Of a DNA stretch of 64,000 bases, positions 35,388 to 44,102 are shown piece by piece. Origin of the DNA: CAYUMU01 sp964445985 (lineage in GTDB: Bacteria; Planctomycetota; Planctomycetia; Pirellulales; S012-138). Both the position numbers and the translations under genes were made by a program. Where the stretch lies: contig CAYUMU010000016.1 of NCBI GenBank assembly GCA_964445985.1, positions 26,772 through 90,771 on the forward strand, read 5' to 3'. A model generated the notes under the pieces. It was not told the DNA's origin. It saw only the letters and a list, made by a program, of their open reading frames with translations, and did not search any database. Position 1 is the stretch's first letter. Every line of letters starts with the position of its first letter.

Positions 35388-35482
35388 CGGCAGGCACGAG
35401 TGCCTCGTGACATGATACGCCGGGGCATACGGCCTGGCCTGCTATCAGCGAAGCCACCGTCCTTCAGGCCAGAGGCCAAGCA

Positions 35483-37711
35483 CTATTCAACTTTCCAGAT
35501 TCGCACCGCTCCATCCCTTCCTCCCGAAGCCAGCAAGGCGCCGTCGGGCTTGAAGACAACGGTATGGACGGCCGTTTTGTGGCCCAGGTAGGTCGCCAGA
35601 AGTTCGCCTGTTTCGGGGTTCCAGAGCTTCACCGCCCCTTCTTGGCCGGCCGTGGCCAGGCGGGCTCCGTCGGGTGAGTAAGCCACGGCCCACAGGTCGC
35701 CGGCGCTGGCTTCGAACGATTTGACGAGGGAGCCAGAATCGGTGTCCCAGATGCGCACCGTGCGATCCCAACCTGCCGAGGCGAGGCGGTGACCGCGGCT
35801 GCTGAACGAAAGGCTATTCACGGGGCCGGCGTGCCCTTCCAGTGGGAGTTTTTGCTGGAGGGTTTCGGCATTCCACAGACGAATGATTCTGTCGCTGCCA
35901 GCGGTGGCCACGGTTTCGCCGCTCGGCGAGATAGCAACCGCGTAAATGGCCCCAGGCTGTTCGGTGCTGGTGACCGGCTCGTCGCTATCGAGTGACCAAA
36001 CGCGGAGCCCGCCCTTGCGATCGCCGGCAATAAAGCGGCCATCGCCGCGAATGGCCAGACCCCGCACGGCGTTGGGGTGTTCGAACACGCGGATCGGTGC
36101 GGAATTGGTGCGGTTCCAGATCTTGAGCAATCCATCGTCGCCCGCGGTGGCGAGCAAACTACCATCGGCCGAAAATTGCGACGACCAGACCACGCCGCGA
36201 TGCGCCGGCAACGTGGCTTCCACACTGCGGGTCCGCCAGTCCCACAGCCGCACCGAGCCGTCTTCCACGGCCATGGCCACCGTATCGCTGTTGGGATCGA
36301 ACGACACCGACCACACCGTGCCAGCGTTGGCCGTGAGCACCGCGACTGGTTCGGCAGACGAAACATCGTTGTTCGTGGCGGGGCCGCCCGAAATGAGCAT
36401 GCCCAGCAGCAGTCCGGCGACGGCGAGCGTCGAGCTGACACCGGCGAAGATCAGTCGATTTCGCTTTTTCAGACGGGCTTTTTCCACCTGGCAAACCGCT
36501 GGCAACTCGGCCGACGTGCCCTGCATGAGCGTGTAGTGGAACTCCAGCACTTCAGCCAGGTCGGTGGCCGTTTGATAGCGATCGGCGGGTTTCTTGGCGA
36601 GCAATTCGTCGATCAACTCGGCGAGCCATGGCGGGGCTTCGGGGTTGAGCTCGCGGAGCGGGCGGTGCTTGGTTTCGGCAATTTGCTTGAGAATAGCCAG
36701 GGCCGAGTTGCCTTCGAAAGGAGGCTGGCCAGCGGCCATTTCATAGAGAATGGCGCCCAGGCTGAAAAGGTCGGCGCGGTGATCCACGGCCTCGCCCATG
36801 GCTTGCTCGGGGGCCATGTAAAGCGGCGTGCCCGTCACAAACCCGGTGCGGGTGAGTTTGACGTCTTCGGCAACACGGGCGAGCCCAAAGTCGGTGAGCT
36901 TAACGCGATCGCCGGGCGGCTCGAGCAGGATATTGCCAGGCTTGATGTCGCGATGCGTGAGCCCTTGGGCATGAGCGGCGGCCAGGCCGCGAGCGGCTTG
37001 CATGCCGATCCGCACAATTTCCTTCAGCGGTAGCTTATTCTCGCGATGCAGGCGTTCTTCCAGCGTTTCGCCGGCGATGAGCTGCATGACCAGGAAAGCG
37101 GGGCCGCCATCGACCGACCGCTCGACCTGGTGCACCGCCACCACGTTTTCGTGCGTGACGGACGCCGCGGCCCTGGCTTCGCGGCAGAATCGCTGCTTGG
37201 AGGTTTCATCTTGAGCCAACTCGGGGTCGAGCACCTTGAGCGCCACATTCCGCTGCAGGTGCGAGTCAAAGGCTTCGAGCACCACCCCCATGCCGCCGCG
37301 GCCCAGCACCCGCATCACATCAAAATGCCCTAGCCGCCCGAGGTAAGCCGGATCGGTCGGCGGGAGCAAAAAGTTGAGCGAGGTATCGCGGGTGCGCGTG
37401 CCGGCATCGGGTGTATCGAGCCGCGGCGCATTGAGCCGCGGAGCGGCCGAAAGGGAATCCGCCAACGCTTTGCCCGCGGCGCGAAAGGCCGGCCAGTAGG
37501 CGCTGGTCAGTTCAGGATCGGCCTGGTTGAGCCCTTGCACCACTTGGGAGAAATTGCTTCCGCCGGTGGCAATTTCTTCGAGCTTGGCCTGGCAGCAGGC
37601 GCAGTTATCCATGTGTTGTTGGCAAGACTGTTGCTGGTCGGAAGAGAGCGAGCCATCGAGCAATTGCTCCAGTTCGTGGCAGCTCGGACAGTTGGGATGG
37701 GCGGTTGACAT
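35483..37711 (-). CDS. Ser/Thr protein kinase with zinc finger and WD40 propeller
   Basis: The 742-residue signalling protein has an anti-sigma-type zinc finger at the N-terminus (His33, Cys37, Cys40). The Hanks kinase domain covers about 130-390, with glycine loop LGRGGMGVVLEA, catalytic HRDIKPGN (253-260) and DFGLAR (274-279). A membrane helix follows near 415-440 (IFAGVSSTLAVAGLLLGMLI). The C-terminus from about 460 onward is a WD40 propeller with repeats such as VWSVSFDPNSDTVAMAVEDG and LASAGWDRTVRIWDTDSG. Its ATG is two bases after the ECF sigma stop. Zinc finger, kinase and sigma together suggest that the kinase may control the sigma factor. Confidence 0.93.
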   Translation of the reverse strand: MSTAHPNCPSCHELEQLLDGSLSSDQQQSCQQHMDNCACCQAKLEEIATGGSNFSQVVQGLNQADPELTSAYWPAFRAAGKALADSLSAAPRLNAPRLDTPDAGTRTRDTSLNFLLPPTDPAYLGRLGHFDVMRVLGRGGMGVVLEAFDSHLQRNVALKVLDPELAQDETSKQRFCREARAAASVTHENVVAVHQVERSVDGGPAFLVMQLIAGETLEERLHRENKLPLKEIVRIGMQAARGLAAAHAQGLTHRDIKPGNILLEPPGDRVKLTDFGLARVAEDVKLTRTGFVTGTPLYMAPEQAMGEAVDHRADLFSLGAILYEMAAGQPPFEGNSALAILKQIAETKHRPLRELNPEAPPWLAELIDELLAKKPADRYQTATDLAEVLEFHYTLMQGTSAELPAVCQVEKARLKKRNRLIFAGVSSTLAVAGLLLGMLISGGPATNNDVSSAEPVAVLTANAGTVWSVSFDPNSDTVAMAVEDGSVRLWDWRTRSVEATLPAHRGVVWSSQFSADGSLLATAGDDGLLKIWNRTNSAPIRVFEHPNAVRGLAIRGDGRFIAGDRKGGLRVWSLDSDEPVTSTEQPGAIYAVAISPSGETVATAGSDRIIRLWNAETLQQKLPLEGHAGPVNSLSFSSRGHRLASAGWDRTVRIWDTDSGSLVKSFEASAGDLWAVAYSPDGARLATAGQEGAVKLWNPETGELLATYLGHKTAVHTVVFKPDGALLASGGRDGAVRIWKVE

Positions 37712-37713
37712 TG

Positions 37714-38319
37714 CTATTCGGCCTCATTCTCCAGCGCTTGCACTTCGGTTTTCAATCGGGCCAGCACCCGGCTCTTGGCCACATACACGGCGCCGGGTGA
37801 AAGGCCAACTTGCTGGCCCGCCTCGGCGGCGGCCACGCCCTCCACGGCGGTGAGCCAGAACGCTTGCCAGGTATTGGGTTGGAATTCGTGTTTGATGCGA
37901 TCCATGGCCAGGGCCGCCAAGCGCCGCTGGTACTCCAGCTCCCAAATCTCGTTGCCATCATTGCCGTCGGGCTCTTCGTTCAGCAGGCGGTTGGTGCCGC
38001 TATCGCCCGCGGCTCGCGGCCGGATTTTGCGGGCCGAGAGAAAGTTGAACACTTTGTTGCGAGTGACGGTGAACAACCAACCTCGAAAGGTGCCTTGGCT
38101 CCGATCGTAATCCAGGCGGTTCATGGCTCCCGAAACAGATCGCAACACGTCTTGCATCACGTCGGCGGCATCGGCATCTTGCAGTCCTCGCTTGCGGGCA
38201 AATCCATACACAACAGGTCCATACAAGCCAACAAACTCTTGCCAGGCGGCCTGATTGGCGCCGTCGCGGAGTTGAACCAGCAGGCTTGCTCGAGTCAAAG
38301 GCGAGTCACCGACTCCCAT
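37714..38319 (-). CDS. ECF RNA polymerase sigma factor (planctomycete type)
   Basis: This 201-residue sigma-70 family extracytoplasmic-function factor shows region 2 (FVGLYGPVVYGFARKRGLQDADAADVMQDVLRSVSGAMNRLDY, with FRGWLFTVTRNKVFNFL). Region 4 has the helix-turn-helix VEGVAAAEAGQQVGLSPGAVYVAKSRVLARLK. It is the first gene of a two-gene unit with the zinc-finger kinase, a frequent planctomycete pairing in which the kinase is thought to regulate the sigma factor. The start was placed at MGVGDSP; an ATG 18 codons earlier would add an unconserved leader. No autoregulated promoter was identified. Confidence 0.9.
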   Translation of the reverse strand: MGVGDSPLTRASLLVQLRDGANQAAWQEFVGLYGPVVYGFARKRGLQDADAADVMQDVLRSVSGAMNRLDYDRSQGTFRGWLFTVTRNKVFNFLSARKIRPRAAGDSGTNRLLNEEPDGNDGNEIWELEYQRRLAALAMDRIKHEFQPNTWQAFWLTAVEGVAAAEAGQQVGLSPGAVYVAKSRVLARLKTEVQALENEAE

Positions 38320-38831
38320 AGTCCACACCTGGGGATACCGGCAGGAAAGCGAGATCTTACACACCAAGGGCATGGGGCGCTGGAGGCATTATAGCCGTGC
38401 CGGGTTGGCTGACGATGGGGGTGAAAGTTGGTCGACGAGCAAGAATGCACCTAAACCCTGAGATTGGCTGAGATATGGCGATGCGGTCGCGGAGAAGTAA
38501 CCGCTTGCGGACAGGTTCGCCCTTCGCCTCGCGAAGCGAAGGGCCGCAGGGCGGAACTCGCAGGGCGGCCAAACAATGAATGAACGGAATCCCCTCGGGT
38601 TGGCAGCTTTCGTGAGTGACGTCCCATAATCGGCTCGTGGTACACGGCGGAGGCTTCTGGTAAAATCACCGAGGTTCGATGCGTTTTTGTCGGGGTTGTG
38701 GCTATTGGCCCATGTTCCCAACTTTGGGGGCGTCTCCGTGGCCAACAGACACCTCTGGCGAACCGCGATCTCCCCACCGCGAAAATAACCGACCCGCCAA
38801 GAATTCCCCGACCTGCAAGAAACCAAGAGCG
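38320..38831. other. divergent intergenic region with hairpin
   Basis: There is no gene. The 9-bp stem GCCCTTCGC/GCGAAGGGC (38519-38527 with 38536-38544) lies in the middle, and a TAAAAT (38661-38666) could be a -10 for the plus-strand gene. Its -35 is weak. Confidence 0.4.
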
Positions 38832-39989
38832 ATGAGCGCAAACTCTTTTGAAGACTTACAATCGGTAGCCGCCAGCGGTGGTATCGAGGCCGTGTTCGAG
38901 CACCTGCTGAAAAAGTTCGAAGGCGAACAGGCGTTTCACGAGATGCTGCATGCCCGGCTGATGCAATGCCGGTATCGGCTAGGGCTGCCCGTGGCGCAAC
39001 CGCCCGAACTCGATAAGCTTCAAGAGCCGCTTCGCACCCAGGTCGAAGACGCTTACGTGGCCGCCTACCGCGAAATCGGCCTGGCCTTGCTCAAATCGGG
39101 CCGCATTCGCGAAGGCTGGATGTATCTTCGCCCCCTGGGCGATACCGAGGCCGTGGGCAAAGAACTGGAGCAAATCGAGCCCGACGACGAGAACGTGGAT
39201 GAACTGGTCGAAGTGGCCATCCACGAAGGCGTGTCGCCGCGGCGAGGGTTTCAAATCGTGTTGCAGGAATATGGAATCTGCAATTCCATCTCCATGTTCG
39301 AGCAGGCCATGCACAATCGGCCCGTCGAACAGCAACAACAGGTGGTGGCGCTCCTCGTCGACTATTTGCACCACGAGCTCCAAGAGAGCCTGTCGGCGGA
39401 AATTGCCCGGCAAGAGGGAACCGCTCCCCCGCCGGGAAGCATCAAAGACCTGATCACCGACCGCGACTGGCTGTTTACCGACGAGGCCTATCACATCGAT
39501 ACCTCGCACCTGCACTCGGTCACGCGATTTGCCCGCCTGGTTGACGATCCGGCAACGCTCGAAAAAGTGATCGACCTGTGCGAGTACGGCAAGCAGTTGG
39601 CTCCGCAGTTTCATTACCAGACCGAAGAGCCGTTTGCCGACGTTTACCCCTCGCAGCAACGGTTTTTCGAGGCGCTGGCGGGCCGCAACGTGGAAGCAGC
39701 CGTGGATTACTTCCGCAACAAAGCGCAAACGCTGCGGCCCGAGGACCACGGCATTGGGCCGGCCGAGGTGTACGTGGCCCTCCTAGCGCGTTTGGGACGC
39801 GACCAGGCCGCCATGGATGCCGCCGCCGAATTCCTGCCGGCCCAGGCTCCGCTCACCGGCTTCGCCCCCAGCCTGTTGGAACTGGCTACGCGGACTGGCG
39901 ATTACCAGGGCCTGATGGAAGCCTGCCGCAGCCGCAACGACGTGCTCGGCTTTGCCGCGGGGCTTGTGGAAAGCAAACTCGCCAAGTAG
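38832..39989 (+). CDS. conserved hypothetical protein, TPR-like helical
   Basis: This 385-residue soluble, mostly helical protein has no signal peptide. Segments resemble TPR-like or other helical repeat units: VEDAYVAAYREIGLALLKSGRIREGWMYLRPLG, and further on AEVYVALLARLGRDQAAMDAAAEFLPAQAPL plus LLELATRTGDYQGLMEACR. A central part (ITDRDWLFTDEAYHIDTSHLHSVTRFARLVDDP) is strikingly regular and looks conserved, perhaps as a distinct domain. No enzymatic motif is recognisable. Proteins of this kind are shared among planctomycetes, but no role is known to me. The start is the ATG before SANSFEDL. Confidence 0.7.
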   Translation: MSANSFEDLQSVAASGGIEAVFEHLLKKFEGEQAFHEMLHARLMQCRYRLGLPVAQPPELDKLQEPLRTQVEDAYVAAYREIGLALLKSGRIREGWMYLRPLGDTEAVGKELEQIEPDDENVDELVEVAIHEGVSPRRGFQIVLQEYGICNSISMFEQAMHNRPVEQQQQVVALLVDYLHHELQESLSAEIARQEGTAPPPGSIKDLITDRDWLFTDEAYHIDTSHLHSVTRFARLVDDPATLEKVIDLCEYGKQLAPQFHYQTEEPFADVYPSQQRFFEALAGRNVEAAVDYFRNKAQTLRPEDHGIGPAEVYVALLARLGRDQAAMDAAAEFLPAQAPLTGFAPSLLELATRTGDYQGLMEACRSRNDVLGFAAGLVESKLAK

Positions 39990-40009
39990 ACCGATCGCTC
40001 GACGGCAGA

Positions 40010-40034
40010 CCCGTTCGCCGTAAAGGCGAACGGG
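40010..40034. terminator. hairpin after the helical hypothetical gene
   Basis: The 10-bp perfect stem CCCGTTCGCC/GGCGAACGGG with a 5-nt loop lies 20 bp after the stop codon. No T run follows, so termination would need help or be weak. Confidence 0.5.
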
Positions 40035-40091
40035 CGAATGCTGCGAACTCTGCCAGTCCCAGGGCCAAAATAGGGCTCGATTGGGAGCCGC

Positions 40092-40178
40092 TTATTGCTG
40101 CTGCTTCTTGCGGATGATGATAAACGCCGCGATCATAACCACAAACAGCACCAGAATTCCCCACCACCACCAAGGCAT
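40092..40178 (-). CDS. 28-residue single-span membrane microprotein
   Basis: A short ORF encodes a protein with four Trp after MP (MPWWWWGILVLFVV...), one hydrophobic helix of about 18 residues, and a basic end, RKKQQQ. It starts at ATG with GGAG about ten bases upstream and ends TAA. The topology (Trp belt, helix, positive cytoplasmic tail) fits a membrane microprotein. Too short for usual gene callers, it is judged real from this pattern and the ribosome binding site. It has no identified function. Confidence 0.5.
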   Translation of the reverse strand: MPWWWWGILVLFVVMIAAFIIIRKKQQQ

Positions 40179-40289
40179 AGCGTCGGTCTCCGCGAGATGA
40201 AGCTGAAATGGATGTGCCCACCAAAGGCCCATACCATATCGGCTCGCCCAGATCGGATCAATCGGCCACCCTCATTGATTTTGTGAGAG

Positions 40290-40640
40290 CTATGAATCTG
40301 GAAGGCAGCATGGCAACCGACGCGAACGCCACTCATCTGGCCGCCATGAATCAACCGTTGATCCGCGACGAGGGCCATCGCAACGCCATGCCGGTTGACG
40401 AGTTGGAACGCCGCATGAAGACCTGGCTGGCTGGCGAGTATGAGGCGGCCATCTTTTGGGCAACGGGCGTCGCGGTCGGATACTCACGGTACAAACGCGA
40501 GGCCGATTTGGATCCCCCTCTGCATCGGGTCGGACTTCGCCTGGGCGGATTCTGCGTTCGCCGCTAAAATGCGGAGGCGGGGCAATGGATCGGCCGCCGC
40601 ATTCCTTCCGTTGCGCTCCCTCATATGCCCCTTTGGCTGA
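40290..40640 (+). pseudogene. decayed GNAT-family acetyltransferase
   Basis: The frame starting at MNLEGS resembles the N-terminus of a GNAT acetyltransferase: LIRDEGHRNAMPVDELERRMKTWLAGEY, then a degraded strand (GVAVGYSRYKREAD). It reaches GGFCVRR and a TAA at 40565-40567. Skipping one base, the next frame continues as KMRRRGNGSAAAF. That equals the acetyl-CoA loop (R/Q-x-x-G-x-G) expected directly after 'FxVRR'. The remainder ends after about 16 residues instead of about 60. One frameshift, a lost middle strand and a missing C-terminus indicate a decayed gene. An assembly error could explain the frameshift but not the truncation. Confidence 0.6.
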
Positions 40641-40683
40641 GGAGCGGGCGCCAGCGGACGAGCGGAACAATCAGGAGCGTTCG

Positions 40684-41625
40684 ATGTCTGAAGTGACCCG
40701 CACCCAAAAAAACACGGCCCAACGAGTCGTTGCGGGGGAAAACTCGCCCGAACTGGCCCCGCCACCCTCCGGGGGTCGCTGGAAGCGGTGGTGCCTGGTG
40801 GCCCTTTCGCTCGTCGCGGCCGCCGTAGCCACCTGGAGATTCTGGCCCCGCGACTATGGGCCGGAACCTGTGGCGCCCAAAATGACCCCCACCCTGGTGC
40901 AATCGCAGGGGGGGGCGGAAGAAGCCCGCAAGAATCTCGAATGGGCCATCCAGATTTCGCACGACACCAACGCCCGGCTGGCGAAGGTTCACGATTACAC
41001 CGGCCGGATGACCAAGCGCGAGCGGTATAGCGGCGCGCTGCTGCCCGAAGAAGAAATGGTGGTGAAGGTTCGCGAAACTCCGTTTAGCGTGTACCTCCGC
41101 AACACGGCTCCCGAAAGCAAGCTGGGCCAGGAAGCCATTTATGTCGCGGGACGCAACGACGGCAAACTGGTGGCCCACAGCCCCGGCATTGGTTCGTTCT
41201 TAGGGCGGATCAACCTTAACCCCACCGGTTGGCTGGCCATGCGCGACAACCTGCACCCCATCACCGATGTGGGCCTGCGAAACCTGATTCGCCAACTGCT
41301 CGAAATGGCCGACAAACAGCGTGACTACCTGCTCCGTTGCCAGATCGAAGTGATTGAAGACGCCGAACTTCACGGCCGCCCTTGCCGCAAGCTTTACATT
41401 CGCAGCCAGGCGCCCAGCAGCGATTTCCGCATGGCCGTGGCGCAGATCTACTTCGATAAGGAATGGGAGGTGCCGGTCCACTACGAGGCCTACGACTTCC
41501 CGCCGGGCGACGACCAGGGCGAACCCGTCTTAATGGAACAATACTCGTGGAAAGATTTGAAATTCAACGTCGGCCTCACCGACAAGGACTTCGATCCCGA
41601 TAACCCTGAGTACCAGTTTCCTTAA
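40684..41625 (+). CDS. DUF1571 family protein, membrane-anchored
   Basis: This 313-residue protein has a cytoplasmic N-terminus and one membrane helix (RWCLVALSLVAAAVATWRFW). A large extracytoplasmic DUF1571 domain follows, LomA/outer-membrane-lipoprotein-sorting-like in fold. The domain shows VHDYTGRMTKRERYSG, PEEEMVVKVRETPFSVYLRN, EAIYVAGRNDGKLVAHSPG and a late region IYFDKEWEVPVHYEAYDFP. The function is not established. AGGAG lies seven bases before the ATG, which fixes the start. Downstream is the inverted-repeat element. Confidence 0.85.
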   Translation: MSEVTRTQKNTAQRVVAGENSPELAPPPSGGRWKRWCLVALSLVAAAVATWRFWPRDYGPEPVAPKMTPTLVQSQGGAEEARKNLEWAIQISHDTNARLAKVHDYTGRMTKRERYSGALLPEEEMVVKVRETPFSVYLRNTAPESKLGQEAIYVAGRNDGKLVAHSPGIGSFLGRINLNPTGWLAMRDNLHPITDVGLRNLIRQLLEMADKQRDYLLRCQIEVIEDAELHGRPCRKLYIRSQAPSSDFRMAVAQIYFDKEWEVPVHYEAYDFPPGDDQGEPVLMEQYSWKDLKFNVGLTDKDFDPDNPEYQFP

Positions 41626-41648
41626 CTGCGGAGTGCGGAGAGATTCAC

Positions 41649-41809
41649 AACCCGACGCGTCAGCGAGGGAGTCACCCAAACAACCTTCGCAAGGACTGAG
41701 GGCAATCAAAGAATATCTTCCCGCGATGCAGATTGTGCCGCGCTAGCACTGGCATAGAATTTCGTCAGCTAGGAAGTTTCACAAACGTCCCTCGCTAACG
41801 CGTCGGGTT
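41649..41809. mobile_element. MITE-like element with 22-bp inverted repeats
   Basis: The terminal inverted repeats are ACCCGACGCGTCAGCGAGGG-type (41649-41670) and its near-perfect complement (41788-41809, one mismatch). They enclose 117 bp with no coding capacity. A shortened relative lies at 56740-56782. Short size, no transposase and long terminal repeats suggest a non-autonomous element. No target-site duplication could be identified. Confidence 0.75.
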
Positions 41810-41861
41810 GAATCGGGTTGAAATTGCGTGCGGTTATCACAACGGCAATCGAGAACTTGTC

Positions 41862-42599
41862 ATGAAGATCAACGCGCCCTGGGTGCAAAAGCTAATCGGA
41901 CTCTCCGGCGCGGGGGCCATTCGCGCTTGGATGCGCACGCTCGATTACGCCGTGACCTATTACGACCCTGCCGTCGATCCCGCCAGGGCCGAGTTCGACG
42001 GCCAAAAGATCTACGTGTTCTGGCATGAATACCTGCTGCTGCCGATCCACATGCGCGGCCACTGCCACCTGGCCATGCTGATCAGCCGACATCGCGATGC
42101 CGAACTACTGGCGAGGGCTGCCCGGCACTTGGGGTTTGCGTGCGTGCGCGGCAGCACCAATCGCGGCGGCGTGGCGGCCTTGCGCGAGTTGGTGCGGCAG
42201 GCCTCCAACATGAACCTGGTGATTACGCCCGACGGTCCGCGAGGTCCGCGGCGGCAAATGGCCCAAGGGGCCGTCTACCTGGCGAGTCGCCTCAATCTGC
42301 CGCTGGTGGCGATGGGCTACGGCTTCGATCACCCCTGGAGGGCCAAAAGCTGGGACCGGTTCGCCCTTCCCAAACCCTTCAGCCGGGCCCGAGCCGTGGT
42401 CGGGCCGGCTCTGGCCATTCCGGCCAATCTCGATCGCGAGGGCGTGGAACATTATCGCCAGGAAACCGAGCGATTGCTGAACCGGCTCACGCTCGAAGCC
42501 GAAAACTGGGCCGAGTCGGGCGCGCAAAAGCCAGAAGAACAAGTGGCCCGCCGCGAGGGCGCCTACCATGTGCATACGCCAAAACGGCGGGCCGCTTAA
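41862..42599 (+). CDS. DUF374 family lysophospholipid acyltransferase-like protein
   Basis: The 245-residue protein matches the DUF374 branch of acyltransferases. FWHEYLLLPIHM holds the WH motif that replaces the HX4D box. Next come ISRHRDAELLARAARHLGFACVRGSTNRGGVAALREL and the substrate motif VITPDGPRGPRRQMAQGAVYLASRLNLPLVAMGYG. These proteins are thought to acylate lipid A-type or other lipid acceptors. The substrate here is unknown. The start at MKINAP was chosen because the longer frame would begin inside the repeat element just upstream. No strong ribosome binding site is present. Confidence 0.85.
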   Translation: MKINAPWVQKLIGLSGAGAIRAWMRTLDYAVTYYDPAVDPARAEFDGQKIYVFWHEYLLLPIHMRGHCHLAMLISRHRDAELLARAARHLGFACVRGSTNRGGVAALRELVRQASNMNLVITPDGPRGPRRQMAQGAVYLASRLNLPLVAMGYGFDHPWRAKSWDRFALPKPFSRARAVVGPALAIPANLDREGVEHYRQETERLLNRLTLEAENWAESGAQKPEEQVARREGAYHVHTPKRRAA

Positions 42600-42603
42600 T
42601 TTC

Positions 42604-43971
42604 TTACCGGCCCAGCACGTGCCGCAGCGTTCCTTCAAGCTGTGGGTGCCGGAAGTTATAGCCGGTATCGGCCAGTTTCCGCGGGATCACGCGCATACTG
42701 GTCAGCAGCAGTTCATCGGCCATTTCGCCCAGGGCCAACTTGGCCGCGAACGCCGGCATGGGGAAGATGGTGGGCCGGCCCAGCACTTTGCCTAACACCT
42801 TGGTGAACTCTTTGTTCGTCAGCGGGTTGGGGGCCACCACGTTCATCGGCCCCCGAACTTCGTTGTTCATCAGGGCGTGGTGCAGCGCGCCGATGACGTC
42901 GTCGATGCCGATCCAACTCCAGTACTGCTTGCCGCTGCCAATGCGTCCTCCCACGCCCAGCTTGAAAGGCGTGAGCATTTTGGCCAGCGCGCCGCCGCGA
43001 GGGCTCAAGATGATCCCGAATCGGGCGAATACGACGCGAATTCCGGCGGCAATCGCGGGAGCCGCGGCGGCTTCCCAATCGCGGCAGACCTCGGCCAAGA
43101 AGCTGTTGCCGGCGGGGCTGTCTTCTTGGAGCGGTTGGTCGCCCGAGTCGGGGTAGTAACCAATGGCGGAAGCGCACACCAGCACGCTCGGCTGGCGTTC
43201 CAGCTTCGCCAGGGTTTCACACAGCAGGCTCGTTCCTTGCACGCGGCTATCGCGGATGCGTTTCTTGCGAGCTTCGGTCCACCGCCCGGCGGCAATGCTC
43301 TCGCCAGCCAAATGCACCACGGCGTCGTGCCCTTCCAGGCCGGCCGCGTCGATCGTTTGATCGCGCACGCTCCAACGCACTTCGCCTGGACCCGGCGTGC
43401 CGCGGACCACGCGCGTGACCGGGTGTCCTCCGGTCGTCAGAAAGGGAATCAGTTCAGAACCGATTAAGCCCGAGGCGCCTGTGATGGCCACTTTCATGGT
43501 ACGTTGCTCTTGATAGGGGGCATGGGTCGCCAGGTCGGCCGCGGTGGTGGCATGCCGGTAAGCGAACATTCGCTCGAGTTTGCCTCGAACGATGCCGCCG
43601 CCCAGCAACTGCCCCAGCCGACCGGCTGGCACGCGATATTCAATCTCGTCGCTTAGCAGGCTGCCGTGGGAACCGCGCGGCTCGAAGACGTGAGTGTGTT
43701 CCCAATGGGCAAACGGCCCAGAAATTTGCCGGTCGCGGAAAACCCGGCCTGGCTCGTAGCCAAAGTGACGGGCCAGCCATGTCTTGCGGAAGGGGCCAAT
43801 CTTCGCAACCATCTCCACTTCGGCCCCGTCGGTCACGCCCGGATCGCGCCGCTTCAATTCCACCTGCTCCCAGGGCGGAGTCAGGCGTTCGAGCGCGCCT
43901 GGCCGCTCGTGCCAGGCAAACGCTTCCTCCACGGGCACCGGTAGTTCCACGCTTTTGGCAAATCGCTGCAT
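42604..43971 (-). CDS. TIGR01777-type epimerase with N-terminal SRPBCC domain
   Basis: This 455-residue fusion starts with a START/SRPBCC-like polyketide-cyclase domain at about 1-155 (RFAKSVELPVPVEEAFAWHERPGALERLTPPW, ending around LERMFAYRHATTAADL). The second part is a complete TIGR01777 sugar-epimerase-like SDR. It has KVAITGASGLIGSELIPFL (nucleotide loop), VVHLAGESIAAGRWTEARKKRIRDSR and VLVCASAIGYYPD. That order matches fused proteins in many Bacteria; the activity is unproven, and some relatives act in cell division or pigment pathways. It converges with the acyltransferase gene, four bases apart. Confidence 0.88.
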   Translation of the reverse strand: MQRFAKSVELPVPVEEAFAWHERPGALERLTPPWEQVELKRRDPGVTDGAEVEMVAKIGPFRKTWLARHFGYEPGRVFRDRQISGPFAHWEHTHVFEPRGSHGSLLSDEIEYRVPAGRLGQLLGGGIVRGKLERMFAYRHATTAADLATHAPYQEQRTMKVAITGASGLIGSELIPFLTTGGHPVTRVVRGTPGPGEVRWSVRDQTIDAAGLEGHDAVVHLAGESIAAGRWTEARKKRIRDSRVQGTSLLCETLAKLERQPSVLVCASAIGYYPDSGDQPLQEDSPAGNSFLAEVCRDWEAAAAPAIAAGIRVVFARFGIILSPRGGALAKMLTPFKLGVGGRIGSGKQYWSWIGIDDVIGALHHALMNNEVRGPMNVVAPNPLTNKEFTKVLGKVLGRPTIFPMPAFAAKLALGEMADELLLTSMRVIPRKLADTGYNFRHPQLEGTLRHVLGR

Positions 43972-44102
43972 GCCGACTGCGAGCCTATGACGAACAGGAA
44001 AGGATTCTCTGGCATCATAGCCGCTCGCCCGATTTTGGCGCCTCGGCAAATTATCGCAGCGACAGCCTTCGGCAGTTGCGGCCCCTCCCCCCAGCGAAAC
44101 CA

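Noticed and set aside
35392..35412. Short palindrome AGGCACGAGTGCCT after the second DUF1501 gene
   Set aside because: Only 6 bp with a 2-nt centre and no T run; too weak to call a terminator.
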